Shown here: positions 1 through 9,171 of the stretch, piece by piece | Layout: each line of letters starts with the position of its first letter | How positions within the stretch are numbered: position 1 is the first letter of the stretch | Assembly (NCBI RefSeq): GCF_010731735.1 | Contig: NZ_AP022588.1 | Coordinates: forward strand, 5,952,001-6,016,000 | Direction: 5' to 3' | DNA: 64,000 bases | DNA from: Mycolicibacterium sediminis | Lineage (GTDB): Bacteria > Actinomycetota > Actinomycetes > Mycobacteriales > Mycobacteriaceae | Made by a program: the position numbers and the translations under genes | The notes under the pieces: generated by a model | The model's database searches: none | Told to the model about the DNA's origin: nothing | Seen by the model: only the letters and a program-made list of their open reading frames with translations

Positions 1-948
1 ATTGGTGACGAACAGGTCGTCGCCCACGATCTGCACGCGATCGCCGATGGCGGCCGTGAGGGCCACCCACCCGTCCCAGTCGTCCTCGGACAGCGGATCC
101 TCGATCGACACCAGCGGGTACGCGTCGATGAGTTCCGCGTAGAACTCGATCATCTGGGCATCGGTGCGGGTCTGCTTCTCGAACGCGTAACCCGTTCCGT
201 CGGTGTAGAACTCGGTGGCCGCGACGTCGAGCGCGAGCGCGACGTCGGTGCCCAGCTTCAGTCCGGTCGCGTCGACGGCGACGGCGATCAGGTCGAGCGC
301 GGCCTTGGTGCCCGCCACGTCGGGCGCGAAGCCGCCCTCGTCGCCGAGACCCGTCGCGAGACCCTGCTTCTTCAGCACGGACTTCAGCGAGTGGTACACC
401 TCGGCGCCCCAGCGCAGCGACTCCTTGAACGTCGCGGCGCCGATGGGGGCGACCATGAACTCCTGCACGTCGACACCCGTGTCGGCATGCGCGCCGCCGT
501 TGAGGATGTTCATCATCGGCACCGGCAGGATGTGGGCGTTGGGTCCGCCGATGTAGCGGAACAGGGGCAGACCGGCGGACTCGGACGCCGCCTTGGCCAC
601 CGCGAGTGACACGCCCAGGATGGAGTTGGCGCCCAGGCGCGACTTGTCGGGAGTCCCGTCGAGGTCCAGCAGGGCCTGATCGATCAGGCGCTGGTCGTCG
701 GCGCTCTGGCCGATGACGGCGGGGGCGATCTCGTCGAGGACCGCGTTGACGGCCTTCTCGACGCCCTTGCCGCCGTAGCGCTCGCCGCCGTCGCGCAGCT
801 CCACGGCCTCGTGCTCGCCGGTGGAGGCGCCCGACGGCACCGCGGCGCGCGCGAACGAACCGTCACTCAGCAGTACCTCGACCTCGACCGTGGGGTTGCC
901 ACGCGAGTCGAGTATTTCCCGGGCTCCGACCTGCTCGATCATGGACAC
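1..948 (-). CDS. eno: Enolase (N-terminal part, runs off window)
   Basis: Enolase converts 2-phosphoglycerate to phosphoenolpyruvate in glycolysis, in the cytoplasm. About 316 of the usual 430 residues are present; the C-terminal end lies beyond base 1. Seen: the N-terminal signature GAREILDSRGNPTVEVEV, the substrate loop SGASTGEHE, the DEGGFAP segment and the metal-binding run SIEDPLSEDDWDGW. The start taken is GTG, two codons upstream of an ATG at 942, because it gives the same N-terminal length as mycobacterial enolases (MPIIEQV versus MSMIEQV). It leads the minus-strand eno-lpqU block, as in M. tuberculosis. Identification is certain; the start is not. Confidence 0.97.
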   Translation of the reverse strand, partial: MSMIEQVGAREILDSRGNPTVEVEVLLSDGSFARAAVPSGASTGEHEAVELRDGGERYGGKGVEKAVNAVLDEIAPAVIGQSADDQRLIDQALLDLDGTPDKSRLGANSILGVSLAVAKAASESAGLPLFRYIGGPNAHILPVPMMNILNGGAHADTGVDVQEFMVAPIGAATFKESLRWGAEVYHSLKSVLKKQGLATGLGDEGGFAPDVAGTKAALDLIAVAVDATGLKLGTDVALALDVAATEFYTDGTGYAFEKQTRTDAQMIEFYAELIDAYPLVSIEDPLSEDDWDGWVALTAAIGDRVQIVGDDLFVTN

Positions 949-1060
949 TGTCGTCGCCGCCTTCCGTCCGGTGCACATATGGGCTGTGATGCGCACATCA
1001 GCCTAGAGGGTGGACGATCATCGGGCGCCGCCGAGCGCTCGGGTCCTGGCTCGCACTTCT

Positions 1061-1122
1061 CGCGAGCAGTCGCAGATGTGCGCGACACGCCGGGTGCGGC
1101 GTTGCGTTTGCGTCTGCTCGCG
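1061..1122. repeat. Intergenic palindrome between eno and lpqU
   Basis: Two 14-base arms, 1061-1074 and 1109-1122, are inverted copies with one mismatch (CGCGAGCAGTCGCA and the complement of TGCGTCTGCTCGCG). They enclose about 34 bases. The layout resembles the other intergenic palindromes in this window. It may act as a terminator after lpqU or be one copy of a dispersed repeat; the sequence does not decide. Confidence 0.6.
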
Positions 1123-1131
1123 GGGAAGGGG

Positions 1132-1863
1132 CTACAGCTCGTGGCCGTCGGCGTAGGCCGTCGCCCAGTCGCGGACGGTGCGCGCGTACTGGTCGGACAG
1201 GTTGTAGGCGCGCAGCGCGTCCATCCAGCCCTGCGGCTTCGACAGGTCCTTCCCGCGCCAGCACAGATACCCGGCCGCCGACAGCGCGGCGTCGTCGATG
1301 TTGTCCGGGCTGATCGAGCGGTCGTTGTTGGCGTCGACGCCGTAGAGCCGCCACGTCTCCGGGATGAACTGCATCGGGCCCATCGCACGGTCCAGTTCCG
1401 GATCCCCGTCCAACACTCCGCCGTCGGTGTCGGGGATGGTCATGTTGCCCAGCGAGCCGTCCAGCCGGACGCCACGGATGGGCGGCCGCACGTCGCCGTT
1501 GGGTGCCACCACCGATCCGCGATAGGTGCCGTGATGACTCTCCACCATGCCAATGCCCGCCAGCGTCGTCCACGCCAGATGGCACTTGGGATTGACCACC
1601 TCCGCGACGCGGGCCGCGTAGGCGTACGCCTCGAGGGAAGTGACCGGCATGCCCAGCGCCGGCGCCCGTTCCGCAGCCCATTCGTGCAGCTGATCGGCGG
1701 GACGTCCGCTCACCGTGATGTCGATCGCCGGCACCGGATCACCCGGCGGCGGGGGCACTCCCTCGGGGATCGGCGTGCCGGTGTGGAAGGAGCACGAGGA
1801 GGCCAGTAGCAGCGCCGCGGCGACGACGACCGCGACGGCCCGCCCCACATGCACTCGCGACAC
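1132..1863 (-). CDS. lpqU: LpqU-like lipoprotein, lytic transglycosylase fold
   Basis: Predicted exported lipoprotein of 243 residues with a lytic-murein-transglycosylase (SLT-2/MltB-like) domain, so probably a peptidoglycan-processing enzyme at the outer face of the membrane. After GTG come a hydrophobic stretch and a lipobox ending at Cys24 (ASSC). The likely catalytic Glu108 lies in GIGMVESHHG, followed by AMGPMQFIPETW and AGYLCW, which are typical of the family. GTG at 1863 was chosen because GAGGGAG lies four bases upstream; an in-frame ATG at 1896 is the alternative. Its position next to eno matches Rv1022. The murein substrate is inferred from the family. Confidence 0.88.
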   Translation of the reverse strand: MSRVHVGRAVAVVVAAALLLASSCSFHTGTPIPEGVPPPPGDPVPAIDITVSGRPADQLHEWAAERAPALGMPVTSLEAYAYAARVAEVVNPKCHLAWTTLAGIGMVESHHGTYRGSVVAPNGDVRPPIRGVRLDGSLGNMTIPDTDGGVLDGDPELDRAMGPMQFIPETWRLYGVDANNDRSISPDNIDDAALSAAGYLCWRGKDLSKPQGWMDALRAYNLSDQYARTVRDWATAYADGHEL

Positions 1864-1973
1864 CGGACTCCCTCGACCTGGATTGACCGCCTCCATTGTG
1901 CAGGGCCGCCCGACCGCGGCCGTCCGGCACCACCGCGCGGCACCCCGCCAGACGCAACTATTCGCTGACGGCG

Positions 1974-2004
1974 ATGTCACAGAATTTAGGGCTGCCTACC
2001 CTGA
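1974..2004 (+). promoter_or_regulatory. IdeR iron box over the efeOB promoter
   Basis: TTAGGGCTGCCTACCCTGA at 1986-2004 matches 14 of 19 positions of the mycobacterial IdeR box (TTAGGTTAGSCTAACCTAA) and is an imperfect palindrome. It covers a plausible -10, TACCCT (1997-2002), 17 bases after ATGTCA (1974-1979). IdeR bound to iron would block this promoter, so efeOB would be iron-repressed. The match is seen; the repression is inferred. Confidence 0.75.
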
Positions 2005-2052
2005 TAAGCGTCCAGGATGTATCGTTCGCGACGTCCATCAAGAGGAGGCCCC

Positions 2053-2988
2053 GTGAAACTGCAGCTCGCCTGGTCCGTGCCCGTCGTGGCCACGGCCTTG
2101 GTCCTTTCCGGCTGCTCCGGCAGCGACTCGGCCACGGAGAGCAGCAGCAGTAGCGGCGACAGCTCGACCACGTCGGCCGCCGTGGCGACGCCCGCAGTCG
2201 ACACCACCGCCGAGACCGAGAAGGCCGCCGCCGAGTACAAGGCGTACGCCATCGCGCAGGCCGACGAACTCGTCGGCGCGGTCAAGGTCCTCACCGACGC
2301 CGTCCGGGCGAACGACCTCAAGGCCGCCCAGGACGCCTACGCGCCGTCGCGCATGCCGTGGGAGCGCATCGAGCCCATCGCCGAACTCATCCCCGACGTC
2401 GACGCCAAGACCGACTCGCGCGTCGACGACTTCTCCGGCGTCGACGACCCGGAGTTCACCGGTTGGCACCGCCTCGAGTACCTGCTGTTCGAGAAGAACA
2501 CCACCGAGGGCGGCGCGCCGTTCGCCGACAAGCTCGACGCGGACATCGCCGGACTCGTCAAGGAACTCCCGAACGTCGAGGTGAAGCCGATCAACGTGGC
2601 CAACGGCGCCGCCGAACTGATCGAAGAGGTCTCGCAGGGCAAGATCACCGGCGAGGAGGAGCGGTACTCCAAGACCGACCTGTGGGACTTCGACGCCAAC
2701 CTGCAGGGCTCGCGCGACGCCATCGGCAAGCTGAATCCCGCACTCGTCAAGGCAGATCCGGCGCTGCTCGGCAAGATCGAGGCAGGGCTCAACGGCCTGT
2801 TCGACACGATGCGGCCGCTGCGCCAGGGCGACGGCTGGGTGCTCTACTGCGTCGAGAACGACCAGTACCCGTCGCCGCGGTGCCCCGCGGTGACCGTGAC
2901 GCCCCAGGTCGTCGACAGCCTCAAGTCGCAGCTGGCCGGACTTTCGGAGAACCTGTCACAGGTCTCGGGAGTGCTCGGCCTCAAGTGA
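2053..2988 (+). CDS. efeO: EfeO-type iron-uptake lipoprotein (imelysin/M75 domain)
   Basis: Extracytoplasmic component of an EfeUOB-type iron uptake system, 311 residues. GTG is chosen over an upstream ATG at 2017 because AGAGGAGG lies just before it and the protein then begins with a signal peptide and lipobox LSGC (Cys21). A low-complexity Ser/Thr linker follows, then the imelysin-like domain with the conserved GWHRLEYLLF segment, where the family carries its HxxE metal motif. The DyP peroxidase gene starts ten bases after its stop, so the two form an operon. No EfeU permease gene is adjacent. An IdeR-like box covers the promoter. Confidence 0.9.
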   Translation: MKLQLAWSVPVVATALVLSGCSGSDSATESSSSSGDSSTTSAAVATPAVDTTAETEKAAAEYKAYAIAQADELVGAVKVLTDAVRANDLKAAQDAYAPSRMPWERIEPIAELIPDVDAKTDSRVDDFSGVDDPEFTGWHRLEYLLFEKNTTEGGAPFADKLDADIAGLVKELPNVEVKPINVANGAAELIEEVSQGKITGEEERYSKTDLWDFDANLQGSRDAIGKLNPALVKADPALLGKIEAGLNGLFDTMRPLRQGDGWVLYCVENDQYPSPRCPAVTVTPQVVDSLKSQLAGLSENLSQVSGVLGLK

Positions 2989-2998
2989 CGTCCCGCAC

Positions 2999-4270
2999 GT
3001 GACCGACGAACCGAGGCGCAGGGGACTCTCGCGACGAGGATTCGTCACGGGTGCCCTCGGCGCGGGCGCCGGTGCCGCAGTGGGCGTCGGCGCCACCCTG
3101 GCGTTCACGGGAGACGACGACCACGACCCCAAGCGGCGACGCCCCGACCCCGAGTTCGTCTCGTTCGAGGGGTCGCACCAGACCGGCATCACGGCGCTGC
3201 CGATCCCCGAGCAGGGGCTCGTCGCATCGTTCAACCTGCAGTCCCGCGAGCGTGACGGGCTGCGGAACACGTTGCAGGAGTTGACCGAAGAGATCCGCGG
3301 ACTGATGGCCGGCAAGCCGCCCGAGGCCCGCGACCCGCAGTTCCCGCCGGTCGACTCCGGCATCCTCGGGGAGAAGCCGCCGCCGGACAACCTGTCCATC
3401 GTGGTCGGCGTCGGCGCGTCGCTGTTCGACGAGCGGTTCGGCCTGGCCGATCGCAAGCCCAAGGACCTGGTCAAGATGCCGTTCCTGGCGAACGACCGAC
3501 TGGACCCCAAGCTGTCGCACGGCGACATCTCGATCATCTTCGAAGCCGGCCACAACGACACCGTGCAGTTCGCACTACGGCAGTTGATGCGACGCACGCG
3601 CAGCGATCTCACGCTCAAGTGGATGATCGACGGGTACGCCCGCGGCATCGGCGCCGGGCAGACGACCGACGCGCAGACGCCACGAAACCTGTTGGGCTTC
3701 AAGGACGGCACGGCCAACCTGGACGTCGAGGACGACGCCGTCATGGACCGCCACGTCTGGGTCGGCGCGGACGACGGCGAACCGGAGTGGGCGGTCGGCG
3801 GGTCGTATCAGGCCGTGCGCATCATCAGGATGTTCGTCGAGTTCTGGGACCGCACGCAACTCGTCGAGCAGGAGGCGCTGTTCGGTCGCAGCAAGGTGAG
3901 CGGCGCGCCCCTCGGCCTCACCGACGAGTTCGCCGACCCCGACTATCCGTCGGACCCCGACGGCACGCGGATCAAGCTGGACGCCCACATCCGGCTCGCC
4001 AATCCGCGAACCGCCGACACCGACGAGAATTTGATCCTACGACGGGGTTTCAACTACTCCCGCGGGTTCGACGGTGCGGGCCGCCTCGACCAGGGCCTGG
4101 CGTTCATCGCCTACCAGCGCAGCCTCGAGAAGGGGTTCCTCGCCGTGCAGAAGCGCCTCAAGGGCGAGCCGCTCGAGGAGTACATCCTGCCCGTGGGCGG
4201 CGGGTTCTTCTTCATGCTGCCCGGCGTCGAGGGCGACGACCGCTTCCTCGGCGACCAGCTGCTGGCCTGA
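2999..4270 (+). CDS. efeB: EfeB-type Tat-exported DyP heme peroxidase
   Basis: Dye-decolorizing peroxidase of the EfeB class, 423 residues, thought to act with EfeO outside the membrane in iron or heme-iron acquisition. The N-terminus has a twin-arginine signal, LSRRGFVTGALG (Arg12-Arg13), and a Gly/Ala-rich core, so it should be exported folded. The DyP signature GFKDGT is at 233-238, with the catalytic Asp at 236. The likely proximal heme ligand is His330 in AHIRLANPR. The start is GTG, ten bases after efeO. The exact substrate is not deducible. Confidence 0.93.
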   Translation: MTDEPRRRGLSRRGFVTGALGAGAGAAVGVGATLAFTGDDDHDPKRRRPDPEFVSFEGSHQTGITALPIPEQGLVASFNLQSRERDGLRNTLQELTEEIRGLMAGKPPEARDPQFPPVDSGILGEKPPPDNLSIVVGVGASLFDERFGLADRKPKDLVKMPFLANDRLDPKLSHGDISIIFEAGHNDTVQFALRQLMRRTRSDLTLKWMIDGYARGIGAGQTTDAQTPRNLLGFKDGTANLDVEDDAVMDRHVWVGADDGEPEWAVGGSYQAVRIIRMFVEFWDRTQLVEQEALFGRSKVSGAPLGLTDEFADPDYPSDPDGTRIKLDAHIRLANPRTADTDENLILRRGFNYSRGFDGAGRLDQGLAFIAYQRSLEKGFLAVQKRLKGEPLEEYILPVGGGFFFMLPGVEGDDRFLGDQLLA

Positions 4271-4312
4271 GTCACCCCGCCGGCCCGCCGCGTCACCCCG
4301 CCGGCCCGCCGC
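4271..4312 (+). repeat. Perfect 21-bp tandem duplication
   Basis: A 21-base unit starting GTCACCCCGCC occurs twice with no mismatch, at 4271-4291 and 4292-4312, directly after the efeB stop. It lies before the efeB/mazG palindrome and encodes nothing. It looks like a recent slippage duplication and could vary between strains. Confidence 0.9.
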
Positions 4313-4318
4313 GTGATC

Positions 4319-4364
4319 CTGCGGGGAGATCGCGACTTCGCGCTGATTCGCGATCTCACAGCAG
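4319..4364. repeat. 46-bp intergenic palindrome, family B copy 1
   Basis: Arms 4319-4335 (CTGCGGGGAGATCGCGA) and 4348-4364 (TCGCGATCTCACAGCAG) are near-perfect inverted repeats. A second copy of the same length with conserved ends is at 17376-17421. The right arm includes the last two codons and stop of mazG. It sits between convergent genes, so it can act as a bidirectional terminator. Confidence 0.7.
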
Positions 4365-5318
4365 TTTCGGCGAGGAATCCTCCGGCCAGTGCGCCCGCCA
4401 CTCGTCCTCGGTGATCGCGCCGACCGACGAGTCGTCGAGCGCAGCGGCGGTCTCGGAGCCTCGGCGCGTCGCCGCGACGGCCCTCTCCACGGCGCGCACG
4501 GTGTCCATGAAGTCCAACGTCGCCGTGCGGAGCGCGTTCTCGGCGTCGCCGTCGTGTGACTCCCCCACCGTCACCAGCCCGTCGGGGATCAGGTCGGTGG
4601 GTAGGCCCGCCGCACGCACCCGCTGATAGACCTTCTGCGTGAGCGCCAGCGCGGGCTGGCCCGTGGGCACGTCGTCCATCGCCGACTCCCTGGGCTTCTC
4701 GAGCGCCTTGCGCTCCTCCCACTGCGCCAGCTGCTCCTCGAGCGACACCGACTGCCCCGCGAGCACGGCGGGCACCCGGTTGACGAGCTTGCGCACCAGC
4801 GCGTCGGCGACGTCGTCGATGCCGAACGCGCCGTCCGTGGCGTCCTCGGCTATCCGTGCGTGGAACAGCACCTGCAGCAGCACGTCCCCGAGTTCCTCGC
4901 GCAGCTCGTCGACGTTGCCACCGCGCACGGCGTCGAACAGTTCGTAGGTCTCCTCGAGCAGGTAGCGCCGCAGCGAATCGTGGGTCTGCTCGCTCTCCCA
5001 CGGCCCGGCCGTCCGCAGCTTGTCCATCGTCGCGACGGCGTCCAGCAGCCGTTCGCCGGCCTGGACGGGTGGCGCGGCGATCAGCCGCTCCCCCGCGGCC
5101 AACCGCGCCCGCACCGTCGGATGATCGGGATCCGACGACAGCAGCACCGGGGCGGCGTCGTCGTCGACGTCACCGCTGAGGCAGGGCCGCGCCGAGGGCA
5201 GCGACCACGGCACCCGGATCGGCATCTCCTCGGTGTACTGCACGTCGCCGGCGAGCAGTTCGACGGCCTCGACGGGGACCAGCGCCGGGCGACGTGGATC
5301 CACCAGGACGACGGTCAT
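4356..5318 (-). CDS. mazG: Nucleoside triphosphate pyrophosphohydrolase MazG
   Basis: House-cleaning enzyme that hydrolyses (d)NTPs to monophosphate and pyrophosphate, including damaged nucleotides. The MazG helical domain is central: metal-binding EExxE at 122-126 (EETYE) and ExxD at 142-145 (EELGD), then VLLQVLFHARIAE. The first 90 residues and the Asp/Glu-rich C-terminus are the usual mycobacterial extensions. At 320 residues it is normal length. It follows mfd on the same strand, as Rv1021 follows Rv1020. Confidence 0.95.
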   Translation of the reverse strand: MTVVLVDPRRPALVPVEAVELLAGDVQYTEEMPIRVPWSLPSARPCLSGDVDDDAAPVLLSSDPDHPTVRARLAAGERLIAAPPVQAGERLLDAVATMDKLRTAGPWESEQTHDSLRRYLLEETYELFDAVRGGNVDELREELGDVLLQVLFHARIAEDATDGAFGIDDVADALVRKLVNRVPAVLAGQSVSLEEQLAQWEERKALEKPRESAMDDVPTGQPALALTQKVYQRVRAAGLPTDLIPDGLVTVGESHDGDAENALRTATLDFMDTVRAVERAVAATRRGSETAAALDDSSVGAITEDEWRAHWPEDSSPKLL

Positions 5319-5351
5319 CGCGCACGCCGGAACTCGACCATGTTCGTTCCT

Positions 5352-8300
5352 CTACTTCCGGGCGGGGCTCGCCGTCACTCGTCGTTGGTCACCCGAACCC
5401 TGCTGGTCGCGCCACCGTTCGAAGTCGGTTATATCAACATCCGATTGGGGTCTGCCATTCAGCGCCAGCAGCAATCCCGCTACGGCACCGGCCAATTCAA
5501 GATCACGGATGCGTGGCGCACCGATGCCGCTGCCCGCCCGGGGGATCGGGATCGTTACCGTGGACGTCGTCGCGCGGAACGCCGCACTCGGGTACATCCG
5601 CTTCAGCCGAAGTTGCTGGGAGTCCTGCAGCGGCAGCGGCGAGACGCGCAGCGTCGACTCGTTGACGGCGAGCACCTCGGTCACGCCGAACTCGCGGCAC
5701 AGCAGTCGCAGCCTCGCGACGGCCACCAGCCGCTGCGCGGGCTCGGGCAGCGGACCGTACCGGTCGACGAGTTCGTCGACGACGGCGGCGATCCCCGCCT
5801 CGTCGGAGGCGGCCGCCAGACGCCGGTAGCCCTCGAGCCGGAGCCGGTCGCTGCCGATGTACTCCGGCGGCAGGTTCGCGTCGATCGGCAGGTCGATGCG
5901 GACGTCCTTCGGCTCCTCCACCGTCGCGACGGTCTTGCCGTCGACCGCGGCCCGGTAGGCCTCGACGGCCTCGCCGACCAGCCGCACGTACAGGTCGAAC
6001 CCCACGCCCGCGACGTGCCCGGACTGCTCGGCGCCCAAAACGTTTCCGGCACCGCGGATCTCGAGGTCCTTCATCGCCACGGCCATGCCCGCACCCAGCT
6101 CGTTGTTCTGCGCGATGGTGGCCAGACGGTCGTAGGCCAGCTCCGTGAGCGGCACCTCGGGCGAGTACAGGAAGTACGCGTAGCCGCGTTCACGGCTGCG
6201 GCCCACGCGGCCCCGCAGCTGGTGCAGCTGCGACAGGCCGAACGTGTCGGCGCGCTCCACGATCAGGGTGTTGGCGTTCGAGATGTCCAGGCCCGTCTCG
6301 ACGATCGTCGTACACACCAGGATGTCGAACTCGCGGTTCCAGAACCCCTCGACGGTGCGCTCCAGTTGCTCCTCGGGCATCTGCCCGTGCGCAACCACGA
6401 CGCGCGCCTCGGGCACCAGATCGCGAATCCTCGCGGCCGCCGAGTCGATGGACCGCACCCGGTTGTGGATGTAGAACGCCTGCCCGTCGCGCAGCAGCTC
6501 GCGGCGCAGGGCCGCCGCCACCTGCTTGTCGTCCTGGGGGCCGACGTAGGTCAGCACCGGGAAGCGCTCCTCCGGCGGGGTCAGGATGGTCGACATCTCG
6601 CGGATGCCTGCCAGGCTCATCTCGAGTGTGCGCGGGATCGGCGTCGCGCTCATCGTGAGGACGTCGACGTGGGTGCGCATCGACTTGATGTGCTCCTTGT
6701 GCTCGACGCCGAAGCGCTGCTCCTCGTCGACGACGACCAGGCCGAGGTCCTTCCACGTCACACCGGTCTGCAGCAGGCGGTGCGTGCCGATGACGATGTC
6801 GACCGACCCGTCCTTCATCCCCTCGAGCACGGCGCGCGACTCGGCCGGGTCGGTGAACCGCGACAACCCCTTCACCGTCACCGGGAACCCCGCCATCCGG
6901 GACGAGAACGTCTGCAGGTGCTGATCGGCGAGCAGCGTCGTCGGGACGAGAACGGCGACCTGCTTGCCGTCCTGCACGGCCTTGAACGCCGCACGGACCG
7001 CGATCTCGGTCTTGCCGTAGCCCACGTCGCCGCAGATGACGCGGTCCATCGGGACCGCCTTCTCCATGTCGTTCTTAACCTCGGTGATCGCGGTCAGCTG
7101 GTCCATGGTCTCGGTGAACCCGAACGCGTCCTCCATCTCGTTCTGCCACGGAGTGTCCGGGCCGAACGCGTAACCGGGTGCGGCTTGGCGCTTGGCGTAG
7201 AGGGCGACGAGCTCACCGGCGATCTCGCGAACCGCCTTGCGCGCCTTGGTCTTCGTGTTCTGCCAGTCGCTGCCGCCGAGCTTGCTGAGCGTCGGCGCCT
7301 CACCACCGACGTAGCGGGACAGCTGATCGAGGGCGTCCATCGGCACGAACAACTTGTCGGATCCGCCGCCACGCTTGCTCGACGCGTACTCGAGTACCAG
7401 GTATTCGCGGCGCGCCCCGCCGACGGTCCGTTCGGTCATCTCCACGAAGCGGCCGATGCCGTGCTGGTCGTGCACCACCAGGTCGCCGGCCGTCAGCGCC
7501 AGCGGGTCGACGACGTTGCGGCGCTTCGCGGCAAGCCGCTTGCCCTCGTTGGCCGACGCACGGTTGCCGGTGAGGTCGGTCTCGGTGACGACGACGAGGT
7601 TGGCGCCGGGCAGCACCACGCCCTCGCAGAGCGGGCCGGTGAGGACGCCGACGACGCCCGGCTTGGGTGCGGCGCCCGGCTCCAACATGCCTGCGGGAGT
7701 GTCGGCTTCGCCCAGCTGCTCGACGATGCGGTGCGCCGTACCCGCACCGGGGGCGACGATCGCGGCCAGGCCGCCCGTGGCCACGTGCGCGCGCAGCATC
7801 GCGAACATCTCGTCGATCCCGACCTGCTGACCCCGCGCCGACGGAGCCGCCCGGACGTCCAGGGTGACGGCCTGCTCGTCGCCGAGCTGACTGAGCGTCC
7901 ACCACGGGTGACCGCCCACCGTCGCGCCGGCACGCACGTCGCTCAATTCGCGGAAGCCCGAACCGCCGAGCTGCTCGATGTCGATGGGCGCGTCACCGCC
8001 GACGGCCGCCACCGACCACGACGCCTCGAGGAACTCGCGGCCGGTCTTGATGAGGTCGGCGGCGCGGGTGCGCACCTTCTCGGGGTCGCACACCAGCACG
8101 GGCGTGCCGTCGGGCAACTGGTCGACGAGCAGCGACAGGTCCGTCGGACGAAGCACCGGCAGCAGCGCTTCCATGCCGTCGACCGGCATGCCCTCGGCGA
8201 GCTTGGCGAGCATGTCGCCGACCGTGCCGGTGACCGACTCCCCGCCTGCCGGGTGCTCGGCGGACAGCGCCGCCGCGCGGTCCCGCACGTCCGGGGTCAG

Positions 8301-9038
8301 GAGCATCTCGCGGCAGGGCACCGCGACGACGGTGTCGATCTCGATCTCCGGGATGGACCGCTGGTCGGCGATCGAGAACATCCGCATCTCGGACACCTCG
8401 TCGCCCCAGAACTCGATGCGGACGGGGTGCTCGGCGGTCGGCGGGAAGAGGTCGAGGATGCCGCCGCGGACCGCGAACTCGCCGCGCTTGCCGACCATGT
8501 CGACGCGCGTGTAGGCGAGTTCGACGAGACGGGCGATGGTGCCGTCGAAGTCGGCGTCGACGCCCACGGTGAGCGACACCGGCTCGATGCCCGCGACGTC
8601 CGGCGGCATCGGCTGCAGCAGCGAGCGGACGGTCGTCACCACCGCCCGCAGCGGCGGTCCCAGGCGGGTGTCCTCCGGATGGGCGAGCCGGCGCAGCACC
8701 TTCATCCGCGCGCCGACGGTCTCCACACCCGGCGACAGGCGTTCGTGCGGCAGCGTCTCCCAGGACGGGAACATCGCGACGGCGTCGCCGAGGACCGCGC
8801 GCAGTTCGCCCGCGAGCTCGTCGGCCTCGCGGCCCGTGGCGGTGACCACCAGCAGCGGCCCGACCTCCACCAGCGCGGCCGCGACGAACAGCCGGGCGGC
8901 GGCCGGCCCGACCAGTGCGGCCTCGGCGACGCCCTCGGCGGCCCGGCGCGTGACGTCGCGCAGGCCCGGGTCGGTGAGCGCCAGCTCGACGAGCCCGCGA
9001 ATCGGGGTCTGGACATGGTCGTACCCCGGTGCGTTCAT
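5352..9038 (-). CDS. mfd: Transcription-repair coupling factor Mfd
   Basis: ATP-dependent translocase that removes stalled RNA polymerase and recruits UvrA. The 1,228-residue protein has the full layout: N-terminal UvrB-like region, RNA-polymerase-interaction domain (LVVHDQHGIGRF), RecG-like motor with Walker A GDVGYGKTE near 670-678 and DEEQ box, the second helicase lobe with TTIVETGLDISNANT and QLRGRVGRS, and the C-terminal TRCF domain. ATG at 9038 (MNAPGYDHVQTPI) is chosen over a more upstream start because it matches the N-terminus of M. tuberculosis Mfd. The 3' end is 33 bases from mazG. Confidence 0.98.
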   Translation of the reverse strand: MNAPGYDHVQTPIRGLVELALTDPGLRDVTRRAAEGVAEAALVGPAAARLFVAAALVEVGPLLVVTATGREADELAGELRAVLGDAVAMFPSWETLPHERLSPGVETVGARMKVLRRLAHPEDTRLGPPLRAVVTTVRSLLQPMPPDVAGIEPVSLTVGVDADFDGTIARLVELAYTRVDMVGKRGEFAVRGGILDLFPPTAEHPVRIEFWGDEVSEMRMFSIADQRSIPEIEIDTVVAVPCREMLLTPDVRDRAAALSAEHPAGGESVTGTVGDMLAKLAEGMPVDGMEALLPVLRPTDLSLLVDQLPDGTPVLVCDPEKVRTRAADLIKTGREFLEASWSVAAVGGDAPIDIEQLGGSGFRELSDVRAGATVGGHPWWTLSQLGDEQAVTLDVRAAPSARGQQVGIDEMFAMLRAHVATGGLAAIVAPGAGTAHRIVEQLGEADTPAGMLEPGAAPKPGVVGVLTGPLCEGVVLPGANLVVVTETDLTGNRASANEGKRLAAKRRNVVDPLALTAGDLVVHDQHGIGRFVEMTERTVGGARREYLVLEYASSKRGGGSDKLFVPMDALDQLSRYVGGEAPTLSKLGGSDWQNTKTKARKAVREIAGELVALYAKRQAAPGYAFGPDTPWQNEMEDAFGFTETMDQLTAITEVKNDMEKAVPMDRVICGDVGYGKTEIAVRAAFKAVQDGKQVAVLVPTTLLADQHLQTFSSRMAGFPVTVKGLSRFTDPAESRAVLEGMKDGSVDIVIGTHRLLQTGVTWKDLGLVVVDEEQRFGVEHKEHIKSMRTHVDVLTMSATPIPRTLEMSLAGIREMSTILTPPEERFPVLTYVGPQDDKQVAAALRRELLRDGQAFYIHNRVRSIDSAAARIRDLVPEARVVVAHGQMPEEQLERTVEGFWNREFDILVCTTIVETGLDISNANTLIVERADTFGLSQLHQLRGRVGRSRERGYAYFLYSPEVPLTELAYDRLATIAQNNELGAGMAVAMKDLEIRGAGNVLGAEQSGHVAGVGFDLYVRLVGEAVEAYRAAVDGKTVATVEEPKDVRIDLPIDANLPPEYIGSDRLRLEGYRRLAAASDEAGIAAVVDELVDRYGPLPEPAQRLVAVARLRLLCREFGVTEVLAVNESTLRVSPLPLQDSQQLRLKRMYPSAAFRATTSTVTIPIPRAGSGIGAPRIRDLELAGAVAGLLLALNGRPQSDVDITDFERWRDQQGSGDQRRVTASPARK

Positions 9039-9171
9039 GATGATCCCATTGTAGGAGGTTGCGGCAGGCGGCATCTCACCCGGCGGACCGGCGCCACCGT
9101 GGGCCTCCCGCACGCAAAACGGGCCGATGCCGTACCCAGGCCCCACTCGCGGCGGGGGCGCGCGTGCTGGC

